Assembly: GCA_002493835.1 (NCBI GenBank)
Contig: DLAA01000113.1
Span: 74,011 to 84,116, forward strand
DNA: 10,106 nucleotides
Reading direction: 5' to 3'
From: Lachnospiraceae bacterium UBA7060
GTDB lineage: Bacteria > Bacillota > Clostridia > Lachnospirales > Lachnospiraceae
Shown: positions 1 through 7,078 of the stretch, piece by piece
Layout of the letters: every line of letters begins with the position of its first letter
How positions within the stretch are numbered: position 1 is the stretch's first letter
The notes under the pieces: generated by a model
What the model saw: only the letters and a program-made list of their open reading frames with translations
Database searches by the model: none
What the model was told of the DNA's origin: nothing
Program-made: the position numbers and the translations under genes

Positions 1-1005
1 GAGTATAAAGAAAACGGCAACGATATTACCTGGGTGATTGACGCGGATGGAAAACTGACCGTGGAGGGGACGGGAGATTTTTCAGATAGCTACGGTTATG
101 AAAGGGCACCGTGGTATGAACATAGGGATAAAGTAAAAACAGCAGAAGTGAATGTAGCGGGCATGAAAAATGCTGCTAATATGTTCTATGACTGCTCCAA
201 TCTGACTAGCTTGGATTTGAGTAAATTTGACACCAGTCAAGTAACATATATGTATAATATGTTTACAAATTGTTCCAATCTAAATAGCTTGGATTTGAGT
301 GGATTTGATACCAGTCAGGTAACGAATATGAGCAGTATGTTTTCAAATTGCTCTATTCTGACTAGCTTGGATTTGAGTAAATTTGATACCAGCCTAGTAA
401 CGGATATGAGCAGTATGTTTTTTAATTGTCATAATCTGACTAGCTTGGATTTGAGTGGATTTGCTACCAGCAGTGTAACGAACATGGGATATATGTTTTC
501 CTACTGCAGCAATTTGACGGAAATCGATCTTAGCAGCTTTGATGCTAGTAATGTAACGTCAGCGGATTTGATGTTTAGCGGATGTAATAAATTACAGATC
601 ATACATACGCCATGTAATCTGAAAGCATCTGTTGCGCTGCCGTCATCAGGAGAAGAAAATGTAAATACCTGGCAGCAACCGGACGGGACTATCTTGACAG
701 AGCTGCCGCAGAATTTGGATCACAGCATTCTGATTCAGAAAAACGCGGCTTTAAGAGCATCTAAATCCGGAACGTACTATGGACTTGGGGAGACAATAAA
801 CCTTGATGATCTGACAGTGACGTATTATGGTATCGACGGTACGATACGTACGCTTGAGAGCAGCGATTATACAACCAACGCCGGTGAAATAGATACATCA
901 GTGGCGGGAGTGAAGACATTGATCATCACCTACAACGATGGCAGCAGTACTTTGACAGACCAAATAGAGCTGACGGTAATTGATAAAAAAATCCTTGTAG
1001 GAGGC
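1..1005 (+). repeat. Supermodule 1 of the surface protein
   Basis: This is a 335-codon unit running from EYKENGND to just before the next EYKENGND. It contains the beta-type lead-in (1-180), BspA repeats with MF-box starts at 181, 259, 337, 415, 493 and a final partial at 571, and an Ig-like tail (about 600-1005) including LDDLTVTYYGIDG and KTLIITYNDGSS. Bases 1-29 are identical to 1006-1034. Because the window opens exactly at the unit boundary, further copies may lie upstream. Confidence 0.85.
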
Positions 1006-4000
1006 GAGTATAAAGAAAACGGCAACGATATTACTTGGGTGATTGACGCGGACGGAAAACTGACTGTGGAGGGGACAGGAGAATTTGCAGCCTCATATAA
1101 TTATAACAGTGACAGAGCACCGTGGTATGAATATAGGGATAAAGTAAAAACAGCGGAAGTAAATGTGACAGAGATGAAAAATGCTTTCTATATGTTTTAT
1201 GGCTGTTCCAATCTGACCAGTCTGGATTTGAGTAAATTTGACACTAGCCAGGTAACAAATATGAGTGGCATGTTCATGAATTGTTACAACTTGACTAGCT
1301 TGGATTTGAGTAAATTTGACACCAGCCAGGTAACAAATATGAGCCATGTGTTCAGAGACTGTTACAGTTTGACAAGCCTGGATTTAAGTAAGTATGATAC
1401 TAGCCAGGTAACAAATATGAGCCATATGTTTTCAGGTTGTTTCAATCTGATCAGTTTGGATTTGAGTAAATTTGACACCAGTAATGTGACTAGCATGGGT
1501 TCCATGTTTTCCTCTTGCAGAAATTTGACAGAGATAGATCTAAGCAACTTTGATGTCAGCAAAGTAACAGATGCGGGCCGTATGTTTGAAGGATGTTATA
1601 AAGTGCAGACAATACATACGCCATACAATTTAAAAGTGTCCGTTTCGCTGCAGACATCATGGTACGGAGATGTAAATACTTGGCAGCAGCCGGATGGAAC
1701 CGTACTGACAGAACTGCCGCAGAATTTGGATCACAGTATTTTGATCCAGAAACATGCCGCTTTAGAAGTATTTAAAACAAAAACGGATTATCTTTGCGGA
1801 GAGGTATTAAACCTTGACGATTTGACGGTAACATATTATGGGATTGACAGCATCAAGCCAAGTATCATCCAAAGTAATGAGTATACAACCAATGCCCATG
1901 AAATAGATATGTCGGTGAAGGGAAAGAAGACATTAATCATCACTTATAACGACGGCACCAGCATTTTGACAAGTGAAATCGAATTATCGGTTTTAAACCC
2001 GGATGATGTGATTGCAAACGGCGAGTATACGGAAAATGGCAGTAATACGACATGGGTTATTTATGCGAACGGGAAATTTATATTGGAAGGGACGGGGGAG
2101 TTTACAGCAGAACAGGGGTATGCTAGAGCGCCATGGAATAACTATAGGAAATTTATTAAATCGGCGGAAATAAAGGTGACAGGCATGAAGGATGCCTCAA
2201 AAATGTTTGCGGGGTGTTATAACCTGACAAGTGTGGACGTCAGCCAGTTTGATACCAGTCAGGTGACAAATATGTCTTCAATGTTTTCAGATTGCAGCAG
2301 TCTGGCCAGTTTGGATTTGAGTAAATTTGATACCAGTCAGACGACAAATATGTCTTCTATGTTTTATGGCTGCAGCAGTTTAACTAGTCTGGATTTGAGC
2401 AGATTTGACACCAGCAAAGTGACAGATATGTCATATGTGTTTTCAAACTGCCGCAGTCTGACCAGCCTGGATCTGAGCAGGTTTGACACCAGTAACGTGA
2501 CAGATATGTCTGCGATGTTTTACATGGATGAGTATTGGGAGGAACCTAATGATGTCAGCCTGACCAGTTTAAATCTGAAAAATTTTAATACCAGTAATGT
2601 GAAAAATATGTTTGGGATGTTTTGGGGCTGCAACAGCCTCAAAAGTCTGGATTTGAGCAGTTTTGACACCAGCAAGGCAGAGAATATGATGGGAATGTTT
2701 TATGGCTGCAGCAGCCTGACAGATTTGGCTGTCAGCAGTTTTAATACAAGTCAGGTAATAGATATGTCCCAAATGTTCCATGACTGTAACAATCTGATTG
2801 ACTTAGATGTAAGTAAGTTTGATACCAGCCAGGTAACGAATATGTGTGGGATGTTTTATGACTGCAGCAGCCTGACAGATTTGGCTGTGAGCAGCTTTGA
2901 TACCAGCCAGGTGTATGATATGTCTGAGATGTTTGCGTACTGCACCAGCCTGACCAGCTTGGATCTGCACAGTTTTGACACCAGCAAAGTATATAATATA
3001 CACAAAATGTTTTATGGATGCAACAGTCTGGCCAGTCTGGATTTGAGCAGCTTTGACCTGGGCAGTCTGGAATCGTGGTGGGATGATGAGTATATTATAT
3101 TCCCCAACAACAAATTACAGACAATGCATACGCCGTATAACCTGAAAGTTTCGATACCTCTGCAGGGGACCTGGTACCAGGAGGACGGGACAGAACTGAC
3201 AGAACTTCCCCAGAATTTAGATCACAGTATTTTTATCAGAAGAAACAAAGACCCTCTTGTCTCCCAATTAAAGGCGTCAAAAGGAAAAACCAATTATATA
3301 TGCGGCGATAAGATCAGCTTAAGCGATTTAGCAGTGATCTATTACAATGAAGCAGGCGAAGCACGGAGACTGAAGGGCGGAGAATTTACAACGAATGTCG
3401 GGGATATCAGTACGTCAACGGAAGGAAAACAGATATTGACCATAACTTATCGCGACGGCGACAAGGTTTTTACAGACAGTATAGAACTGACTCTGACGAA
3501 ATTCGTGCTGGATGCCAACCATGTAAAGATTACAGTGGCGGACGCTGATAGCTATGTTTATGACGGGACCCCCAAGATGCCAGAGGTGGTGGTAGTTTAC
3601 TCAATCAGCGGAAATTCGTTAGATAATGGCTCTGTCAGTGAAAATTCTATAAGCAGAGAGTCTGTCAGCGAAAACTCCGTGAGCGGAAACTCTATCACCA
3701 TGGAGAGGGATAAGGATTATTCTATAACCTATGAAAATAACATTAACGCATTTGAGGATCGTGCGGCTTTGGAGACGGCGCAGAATGCTCCCAGAGCTGT
3801 AATCACGGGCCGGGAACGGTATAGCGGGACAGTCAGCGCGGCCTTTGTCATTCAGAAAGCGGCGGGGCCGCAGGCGGAGGAATGTCTTGAAACCAGCGAC
3901 AATGTGGCGCAGTCAGGATGTACGCTTGACTTATCAGGATATTTTGTTGATTATCAGAAGATCGGATATACGGTTGGGAAACCCGTTGAAGATGATACGG

Positions 4001-6564
4001 CCGCTGGCAGTGTGATTGCCGGACAGCCGTCGATCGACGAAAAAGGCATTTTGACTTATGGGACGATAGCAGGGACGAAGGGAGATTTCGCAGTTATTCC
4101 GGTAACGGTTTCTTTCGTCAATTACAAAGACGCGTTAATAAACGTAAAAATTATGCTGGGAGATGGCCGGGTGGAAGCTGTGACTGCGCCCACTGCCAGT
4201 CCGGAGTCAGGCAGACAGCTTGTTGCAGGATCTAAGGTTGCCTTGGCATGTGAGACGGCAGGAGCGGAGATTTATTATACGACAGGTGCAAGCGTGAAGG
4301 AATTGACGGACCCGATCGAAAAGGGCACACGCTATACGGAACCGATTACCGTCAATCATGACATGTATATCAGGACAGCGGCCATGAAGGGCAGCAACCG
4401 CAGTAAGACAGTTACTTTCCACTATACAGTGCTTGCCGCGGCGGATACAGAAAAAGTTTTGAAACCGTATGCTCTCCCGGGACAAGGCATAGTTGAAAAA
4501 GGGATAAAAGTTGAACTAAAAAGCGACACACCTGAGACGGCGGTTTATTATGTGACAGGCAAGAACGCGGATATGCTCGGCGCTGTGCCTGAGGATGAGG
4601 CGCACAAGTATACAGCGCCCATAGAGATAACTGAGGATATAGTCATAAAAGCGATCGCCAGAAAAGACGGCATGAAGGACAGTGATGCTGCGGTATTTGT
4701 ATATAGGGTCAACACAGTGATAAATGCGCCTTCGGCGGATCCGGGATCCGGGGCAACGATGGATCAGGGAAGTTATATTTCGCTGAAAGCTGACAGCGAT
4801 GCGAATATTTATTATACGACCGACACAAGTGATCCCGCGGTGTCCGGCACTGCTAAACGGTATGAGACTAAAATCAGGGTTACAGGCACTGCAGGAAGCG
4901 TGATTGTGATCAGAGCTGTGGCCGAAAAGAAAGGAATCTACAGCGAAACGGTTACCCTTACCTACACTGTCTCCGAAAATAGGGCAAAAGGCCTGCAGGT
5001 GATGTTGGCAGGAAGCGATGAATTTACGTATACCGGAAGCGCCATTACGCCCGCAGTTATTGTGACCAATAACGGAGAGGAGCTTGCGGAAGGCGAAGAT
5101 TATACAGTCCGATACAGCAACAATGTGAAAGCGGCGGATAAAGATGCAAATAGAGCGCCTAAAATTACGATTACCGGCAAGGGAAATTTGACAAAGAGCA
5201 GAAGTGTCACATTCAGTATTACACCGAAAGATATTGGAGACGAAGAGGAAGTAGTGGGAGGCAGCATTGCGGTAGTGAAAGACAAGACCGCCTCACCGGT
5301 GTTGTTTTATGGCGGTGTAAAATTGACTGCAAAAGATTTTGTCAACCAGGATGCCAAAAAGAAACACAGTCAGGATGGGACGATCACGATCACAGGAAAG
5401 GGCAACTTTGAAGGGACACGCGTTATTGATGTCAGAGTTGTAGATAAGAATGACTTGAAAAAGTTTACTGTCGCCATCGATAATGCGGCATTGAAAGAGG
5501 AACCTTTGGTCTACGATGGGCAAGAGAAGACAATGGACGGTTACTTCGAGGTGTTCGATGTGACAGATAAATCAAGTCCTTTGGAAGAATACAGCGATTA
5601 TGCGGTCATCTATCCTAAGAACAATATCAATGCAGGTAAGGTGAAATTCACTGTTGTGGGGCTTGGTGAATACTATGGGACAGTTACGAAATCTTATACC
5701 ATTAAGCCCAGAGTCGTCAAGATAGAAGCAGATGGCAATATGGAAGTGAATGTGGACGATGGGGATAACTATCCTTTCAAAAATGGCGGTGTGACCATAC
5801 CTGGACTGACTGTCACTTGCGATGGCGACGTTCTCATTCCGGAAAAGGATTATAAGGTTACATACGGCAGCAATAAGAAAATCTGCACAGGCAATCAGGC
5901 AAAATGTACCGTATCTTTCAAAGGAAACTACAAAGGGAGCAAAGCGCTTGTGCGAAAGTTTAATATTACTCCTGCCGTGATGGATGATGTCGACCAGATT
6001 AACGGATCGGTGAGCGTTGCTGTGGGCGATATGGTATACACTGGAAAGCCCGGGGCATACAAGTCCATTCCCTATGTGACGGTAAACGGTGCATTGCTGA
6101 AATCCGCTGATTACAAGGTATCCTATTATAAAGATCAAGATAGAAGCCAGGTGATTGACGGAAAGTCAGCTTCAAGCTCAGTTAATCTTGCAGACAGCGA
6201 CAGGCAGACTGTGTATGTGAAGATCGAAGGCAAAGGGAATTACGAAGGCACTTTGACTGCGCAGTACAATGTCTATAAACTGGCAGAGAATGTCATTGAC
6301 CTTGCCAAGGCAAAGGTAAGTTTTGTAGGAGGAAATAAAGCAGAGTACACTGGAGAAGGCGTCGAGCCGGCCGTTACCATACAGTACAAGTCGGGCGGCG
6401 AATGGAAAACGGTGGATGCAAACGATATCGGGACATACATAAATGTCACCTATATCAATAATGTAAATAAGGGAAAGGCAACTGTAATGATCAATGGCAA
6501 TGGCGGCAAATATGTGGGCAGTAAAACCGCAGGATTCAATATTGTGCCAAAAAGCATGAAGTAA
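1..6564 (+). CDS. Giant BspA-type leucine-rich repeat surface protein, 5'-partial
   Basis: The reading frame is open from base 1 and ends at TAA 6562-6564, giving 2187 visible residues; the start and any signal peptide lie upstream of the window. Residues 1-1167 are three tandem supermodules. Each has a lead-in with a GKLTVEGTG-like strand and an APW motif, an array of 26-residue BspA/DUF285 repeats (MFxxCxxLxxLDLSxFDTSxVTxM), and a Big_3-like Ig tail. Residues 1168-1390 are YDG/Ig-like with a pentapeptide linker. Residues 1394-1658 are three chitobiase C-terminal-like domains (IYYTTG). Residues 1660-2187 are about six YDG/MBG-like domains (YTG..., GKGNYEGT). BspA-type proteins in other bacteria are secreted adhesins or matrix-binding proteins; adhesion here is inferred. 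The protein ends at NIVPKSMK with no LPXTG, no hydrophobic tail and no visible SLH or choline-binding repeats, so any anchor must be at the missing N-terminus or be non-covalent. Family assignment is confident; ligand and exact function are unknown. Confidence 0.93.
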   Translation, partial: EYKENGNDITWVIDADGKLTVEGTGDFSDSYGYERAPWYEHRDKVKTAEVNVAGMKNAANMFYDCSNLTSLDLSKFDTSQVTYMYNMFTNCSNLNSLDLSGFDTSQVTNMSSMFSNCSILTSLDLSKFDTSLVTDMSSMFFNCHNLTSLDLSGFATSSVTNMGYMFSYCSNLTEIDLSSFDASNVTSADLMFSGCNKLQIIHTPCNLKASVALPSSGEENVNTWQQPDGTILTELPQNLDHSILIQKNAALRASKSGTYYGLGETINLDDLTVTYYGIDGTIRTLESSDYTTNAGEIDTSVAGVKTLIITYNDGSSTLTDQIELTVIDKKILVGGEYKENGNDITWVIDADGKLTVEGTGEFAASYNYNSDRAPWYEYRDKVKTAEVNVTEMKNAFYMFYGCSNLTSLDLSKFDTSQVTNMSGMFMNCYNLTSLDLSKFDTSQVTNMSHVFRDCYSLTSLDLSKYDTSQVTNMSHMFSGCFNLISLDLSKFDTSNVTSMGSMFSSCRNLTEIDLSNFDVSKVTDAGRMFEGCYKVQTIHTPYNLKVSVSLQTSWYGDVNTWQQPDGTVLTELPQNLDHSILIQKHAALEVFKTKTDYLCGEVLNLDDLTVTYYGIDSIKPSIIQSNEYTTNAHEIDMSVKGKKTLIITYNDGTSILTSEIELSVLNPDDVIANGEYTENGSNTTWVIYANGKFILEGTGEFTAEQGYARAPWNNYRKFIKSAEIKVTGMKDASKMFAGCYNLTSVDVSQFDTSQVTNMSSMFSDCSSLASLDLSKFDTSQTTNMSSMFYGCSSLTSLDLSRFDTSKVTDMSYVFSNCRSLTSLDLSRFDTSNVTDMSAMFYMDEYWEEPNDVSLTSLNLKNFNTSNVKNMFGMFWGCNSLKSLDLSSFDTSKAENMMGMFYGCSSLTDLAVSSFNTSQVIDMSQMFHDCNNLIDLDVSKFDTSQVTNMCGMFYDCSSLTDLAVSSFDTSQVYDMSEMFAYCTSLTSLDLHSFDTSKVYNIHKMFYGCNSLASLDLSSFDLGSLESWWDDEYIIFPNNKLQTMHTPYNLKVSIPLQGTWYQEDGTELTELPQNLDHSIFIRRNKDPLVSQLKASKGKTNYICGDKISLSDLAVIYYNEAGEARRLKGGEFTTNVGDISTSTEGKQILTITYRDGDKVFTDSIELTLTKFVLDANHVKITVADADSYVYDGTPKMPEVVVVYSISGNSLDNGSVSENSISRESVSENSVSGNSITMERDKDYSITYENNINAFEDRAALETAQNAPRAVITGRERYSGTVSAAFVIQKAAGPQAEECLETSDNVAQSGCTLDLSGYFVDYQKIGYTVGKPVEDDTAAGSVIAGQPSIDEKGILTYGTIAGTKGDFAVIPVTVSFVNYKDALINVKIMLGDGRVEAVTAPTASPESGRQLVAGSKVALACETAGAEIYYTTGASVKELTDPIEKGTRYTEPITVNHDMYIRTAAMKGSNRSKTVTFHYTVLAAADTEKVLKPYALPGQGIVEKGIKVELKSDTPETAVYYVTGKNADMLGAVPEDEAHKYTAPIEITEDIVIKAIARKDGMKDSDAAVFVYRVNTVINAPSADPGSGATMDQGSYISLKADSDANIYYTTDTSDPAVSGTAKRYETKIRVTGTAGSVIVIRAVAEKKGIYSETVTLTYTVSENRAKGLQVMLAGSDEFTYTGSAITPAVIVTNNGEELAEGEDYTVRYSNNVKAADKDANRAPKITITGKGNLTKSRSVTFSITPKDIGDEEEVVGGSIAVVKDKTASPVLFYGGVKLTAKDFVNQDAKKKHSQDGTITITGKGNFEGTRVIDVRVVDKNDLKKFTVAIDNAALKEEPLVYDGQEKTMDGYFEVFDVTDKSSPLEEYSDYAVIYPKNNINAGKVKFTVVGLGEYYGTVTKSYTIKPRVVKIEADGNMEVNVDDGDNYPFKNGGVTIPGLTVTCDGDVLIPEKDYKVTYGSNKKICTGNQAKCTVSFKGNYKGSKALVRKFNITPAVMDDVDQINGSVSVAVGDMVYTGKPGAYKSIPYVTVNGALLKSADYKVSYYKDQDRSQVIDGKSASSSVNLADSDRQTVYVKIEGKGNYEGTLTAQYNVYKLAENVIDLAKAKVSFVGGNKAEYTGEGVEPAVTIQYKSGGEWKTVDANDIGTYINVTYINNVNKGKATVMINGNGGKYVGSKTAGFNIVPKSMK
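1006..2022 (+). repeat. Supermodule 2 of the surface protein
   Basis: This is a 339-codon unit closely related to supermodule 1 at the DNA level, with long near-identical stretches in the lead-in and repeats. The MF-box repeat starts are at 1192, 1270, 1348 (here VF rather than MF), 1426, 1504 and a final partial at 1582. The Ig-like tail again carries LDDLTVTYYGID and KTLIITYNDGTS. The similarity suggests a relatively recent tandem duplication of a unit of about 1 kb. Confidence 0.85.
2023..3501 (+). repeat. Supermodule 3 of the surface protein, expanded
   Basis: This is a 493-codon unit with the same order (lead-in, BspA array, Ig-like tail) but more diverged in DNA and with about twice as many repeats. 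There are 11 MF/VF-box repeats, starting at 2203, 2281, 2359, 2437, 2515, 2617, 2695, 2773, 2851, 2929 and 3007. All are spaced 78 bp except the fifth, which is 102 bp because of an acidic insertion (YMDEYWEEPNDVS) that also loses the usual cysteine. The last repeat is interrupted by GSLESWWDDEYIIFP before the shared LQTMHTPYNL exit motif. Confidence 0.85.
3601..3693 (+). repeat. Pentapeptide S-[VI]-S-x-[NE] linker repeat
   Basis: Six consecutive 15-bp units encode SISGN, SLDNG, SVSEN, SISRE, SVSEN and SVSGN, followed by a terminal SI. The tract sits inside a YDG-like Ig domain: strand VYDGTPKMPEVVVVY lies before it and RDKDYSITYENNI after it, motifs that are normally only a short loop apart. 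It therefore looks like an expanded surface loop. Serine-rich low-complexity loops are often flexible and can be glycosylated; that is inference here. Confidence 0.8.
4180..4974 (+). repeat. Three chitobiase C-terminal-like domains in tandem
   Basis: Three units of about 83-88 codons start near 4180, 4462 and 4720. Each has an opening P-x-A-x-P-x-x-G type turn, a strand with IYYTTG, VYYVTG or IYYTTD, a Y-[TE]-x-[PK]-I strand and a closing A-x-x-K-G/D...[ST]-x-x-V/A-x-[FL]-x-Y-x-V strand. This matches the small CHB_HEX_C-type beta-sandwich repeats common in secreted Firmicutes proteins, where they act as spacer or accessory domains. No catalytic domain is attached. Confidence 0.75.
4978..6561 (+). 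repeat. C-terminal YDG/MBG-like beta-domain tandem
   Basis: About six units of 73-100 codons have boundaries near 4978, 5236, 5455, 5719, 5983 and 6283. The shared signature is a Y-[TD]-G or F-Y-G strand, then a [KD]-DY-x-[VI]-x-Y-x-x-N-x-x-x-G hairpin, then [IV]-x-G-x-G-x-[YL]-x-G-[ST] and a closing strand ending ITP/IKP. Domains of this type form extended stalks on secreted proteins. The gene stops eight codons after the start of the last closing strand (FNIVPKSMK), so the stalk ends without a separate anchoring domain. Confidence 0.75.
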
Positions 6565-6608
6565 AAACAAAGTGGTTTACGCAGATAGCGCATATCTGCG
6601 TAAACCGC
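6562..6608 (-). terminator. Hairpin terminator for the minus strand
   Basis: A 14-bp perfect stem pairs GGTTTACGCAGATA (6574-6587) with 6593-6606 around a 5-nt loop, extended by a G-T and a G-C pair to 6572/6608. On the minus strand the stem is followed by TTTGTTTTTA (6571-6562), the U-rich tail of an intrinsic terminator. On the plus strand it is followed by GCGCAAAAAA, so it is unlikely to terminate there. It overlaps the stop codon of the surface-protein gene. Confidence 0.7.
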
Positions 6609-6610
6609 GC

Positions 6611-6658
6611 AAAAAACGGAGCAAATCTGCACAATAGAACAGATTTGCTCCGCTTTTT
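6611..6658. terminator. Bidirectional hairpin terminator between convergent genes
   Basis: A 13-bp perfect stem pairs CGGAGCAAATCTG (6617-6629) with 6640-6652 around a 10-nt loop. The plus strand reads CTTTTT after the stem (6653-6658); the minus strand reads TTTTTT (6616-6611). It should end the surface-protein transcript on the plus strand and the small-gene transcript on the minus strand. Confidence 0.85.
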
Positions 6659-6686
6659 GTGAACAGGTTTTCCAGTTCTTCGACGT

Positions 6687-6869
6687 CTACTCTTTTATTC
6701 TGTCAATTTCTGTGAGATTTACCCCGGATGAAGTGAGAATAACTTTCAAATCGATATATCTGCGTTTTATTGCCTGATACGCCTCGGACTCTTTATCTAA
6801 AAGTAACAACCATTCCTGCACTCGGGAAAATTCTTCAATATTTCTTTGTATCATTTCTTTTTCAGTCAT
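6687..6869 (-). CDS. Small hypothetical helical protein, 60 aa
   Basis: The gene runs from ATG (6869-6867) to TAG (6689-6687) and encodes 60 residues, MTEKEMIQRN...LTEIDRIKE. I do not recognise a named family. The sequence is charged and lacks Cys, signal peptide and membrane segments. It reads as two or three amphipathic helices (roughly residues 3-24 with EEFSRVQEWLLLL, 26-44 with EAYQAIKRRYIDLKVIL, then a short helix after SSGVNLTE), so a small cytoplasmic binding or coiled-coil protein is plausible. The start was chosen because an extended Shine-Dalgarno, GGGAGGTGAT, sits 7 nt (core to ATG) upstream; the longer alternative start at 6923 has no such site. It lies 209 nt downstream of the DUF5107 gene on the same strand and has its own possible promoter, with strong terminators after it. 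The good RBS and isolated position argue that it is real. Confidence 0.7.
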   Translation of the reverse strand: MTEKEMIQRNIEEFSRVQEWLLLLDKESEAYQAIKRRYIDLKVILTSSGVNLTEIDRIKE

Positions 6870-6872
6870 TGT

Positions 6873-6882
6873 ATCACCTCCC
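6873..6882 (-). promoter_or_regulatory. Strong extended RBS of the 60-aa gene
   Basis: GGGAGGTGAT on the minus strand has a long complementarity to the 3' end of 16S rRNA (GGAGGTGA core). The GGAGG core is 7 nt from ATG 6869. It decides the start codon of the small gene and implies high translation. Confidence 0.85.
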
Positions 6883-6907
6883 GATAATGAAAAAACTGTC
6901 TTGTAAC

Positions 6908-6936
6908 ATATTAAATATACCATAACTGGACAACAA
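6908..6936 (-). promoter_or_regulatory. Possible promoter for the 60-aa gene
   Basis: On the minus strand TTGTTG (6936-6931) is followed after 17 nt by TAATAT (6913-6908). An overlapping alternative is an extended -10, TGG-TATATT (6922-6914). Either would give a leader of roughly 30-45 nt before the RBS-ATG. The match is reasonable, but AT-rich spacers often contain such sequences. Confidence 0.4.
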
Positions 6937-7078
6937 AGTCTATTAGTTCTCTGACATGGGCAGCCCGGCGGTAACAGTTTATTCCAACCGATGTATAGGA
7001 TACAATATCCCTCTATGCCGAATTGTTTTATTTTTCACGTCTGCTCTCTGTGCGAAAACTTCAATTACACCGAAAAGT

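Noticed and set aside
34..36. GTG at 34 as the start of the large gene
   Set aside because: The frame is open to base 1, and the residues before it (EYKENGNDITW) are repeated exactly in supermodule 2, so the gene is truncated at the window edge. No RBS precedes this GTG.
1093..1562. Minus-strand open frames antisense to the BspA repeats (also 2569-3003)
   Set aside because: They are mirror images of the repeated codons (repeating HICYLAGVKFTQIQ-type patterns) with no RBS, and arise from the repeat bias of the sense gene.
181..3060. Regular 78-bp spacing as a CRISPR-like or satellite array
   Set aside because: The repeats are in-frame codons for the BspA motif with variable positions matching amino-acid substitutions; there are no palindromic repeats or unique spacers.
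5572..6138. 188-codon minus-strand open frame
   Set aside because: It is fully antisense to a clearly coding YDG-domain region, with no RBS or recognisable domain.
6921..6923. Upstream ATG giving a 78-residue version of the small protein
   Set aside because: No Shine-Dalgarno precedes it, and the extra residues contain the RBS of the internal start (SGGDT). The frame stays open upstream to about 7034, but without any recognisable protein.
6999..7012. Small inverted repeat GGATA-CAA-TATCC as a terminator of the DUF5107 gene
   Set aside because: It has only a 5-bp stem and no T-tract on the minus strand; no convincing terminator was found in 6925-7078, so read-through into the small gene is possible.
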